The notes under the pieces are model-generated. The model saw only the letters and a program-made list of their open reading frames with translations, ran no database searches and was not told where the DNA came from. From NCBI RefSeq assembly GCF_007860095.1, contig NZ_SJPT01000013.1, positions 59,478-123,477 on the forward strand: a stretch of DNA of 64,000 nucleotides, written 5' to 3'. The translations under genes were made by a program, and so were the position numbers. This document shows, piece after piece, positions 63,681-64,000 of the stretch (positions are counted from its first letter, which is position 1; each line of letters begins with the position of its first letter). The DNA is from Novipirellula galeiformis (GTDB lineage Bacteria > Planctomycetota > Planctomycetia > Pirellulales > Pirellulaceae).

Positions 63681-64000
63681 GCGGGATCCAAACCGTAGCT
63701 GCGTTCGCCAGAACGCGGTCCACCGTCGGGCGAAACCCCCGACATCAAAATCAAAAATGACGCGGGATCCAAACCGTAGCTGCGTTCGCAAGAACGCGGT
63801 CCACCGTTAGGCAACACTCCCGACATCAAAATCAAAAATGACGCGGGATTCAACCCGTAGCTGCGTTCGCCAGAACGCGGTCCACCCTCGGGCGACACTC
63901 CCGACATCAAAATCAAAAATGACGCGGGATTCAAACCGTAGCTGCGTTCGCCAGAACGCGGTCCACCGCTAGGCGAAACTCCCTACATCAAAATCAAAAA
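63681..64000 (-). repeat. 81-bp tandem repeat array (at least four units), family A in reverse orientation
   Basis: Units start with GCGGGAT at 63681, 63762, 63843 and 63924, exactly 81 bases apart; the fourth is cut by the window edge. Each contains ACCGTAGCTGCGTTCGCCAG, AACGCGGTCCACC and CATCAAAATCAAAAATGAC with few differences. The reverse complement matches the single family A copies at 22332, 26660 and 31661, including their ATTTTGAT stretch. As 81 is a multiple of three, the minus strand stays open across the array, but I do not think it codes. Confidence 0.93.

Noticed and set aside
63311..63934. Minus-strand open frame of 207 codons with a 27-residue repeat
   Set aside because: It is open only because the 81-bp units are a multiple of three, and its other end runs antisense through the third Hsp20 gene. 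No start site or family features.
63681..64000. Possible CRISPR array
   Set aside because: Units are contiguous 81-bp copies without unique spacers, and no cas gene is nearby.

Overview
The window reads as chromosome of a planctomycete, most likely of the Pirellulaceae (Rhodopirellula-like). I infer this from family content: a PSCyt1/DUF1549/DUF1553 cytochrome protein followed by a DUF1501 protein, a DUF1559 pseudopilin-like protein, an FGE-type sulfatase, a TIGR02604/TIGR02603-type dehydrogenase-haem protein, many Tat-exported periplasmic enzymes, and moderately high GC with mostly weak Shine-Dalgarno sites. No tRNA, rRNA, CRISPR array, phage or transposase gene was seen.

Layout. 1-4414 (minus): tripartite RND efflux operon (lipoprotein adaptor, then the inner-membrane pump, which runs off the left edge). 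5030-7556 (plus): a YeeN-type YebC protein and an SDR/DUF2867 protein. 7717-22274 (plus): seven consecutive exported proteins (Gfo/Idh/MocA, SGNH esterase, M19-like protein, PSCyt1-PSD1, DUF1501, a propeller-like protein and a very large ceramidase-like/dehydrogenase/HEAT/cytochrome fusion). 22431-30101: esterase, sulfatase, DNA polymerase IV, intradiol dioxygenase, rhomboid protease, DAHP synthase. 30366-39646: a histidine-rich exported protein, then a putative polysaccharide block (beta-helix protein, CBM-flanked protein of unknown catalytic type, FAD oxidoreductase with golvesin-like tail). 40375-45362: DUF1559 protein and lipoprotein pair, an orphan, and a hybrid histidine kinase. 45359-51160 (minus): MoxR, DUF58, transglutaminase and cytidylate kinase in one operon. 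51410-59231: two small-to-medium unknowns, two more ceramidase-like proteins, and a sialidase-like/esterase fusion. 60077-63619: GYD protein, PH-like membrane protein, and three tandem Hsp20 genes. 63681 to the right edge: an 81-bp tandem repeat.

How it works together (inference). Much of the window looks like periplasmic processing of sulfated or acylated glycans or glycolipids: sulfatase, esterases, sialidase-like fusion, beta-helix protein, CBM protein and three ceramidase-fold proteins, with electrons possibly passed to c-type haem domains. The three ceramidase-fold proteins keep apparent metal ligands but lack the usual catalytic serine, and the M19-like protein lacks several zinc ligands, so the textbook activities should not be assumed.

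The least explained structure is intergenic. At least three families of short palindromic elements occur: family A (single copies at 22332, 26660, 31661, a worn copy near 53341, and the 81-bp array), family B (CTAAGC-ended inverted-repeat elements at 59757 and 61227, partial copies at 39645 and 42178) and family C (hairpins at 26755 and 55109). Most sit just behind stop codons or between convergent genes.
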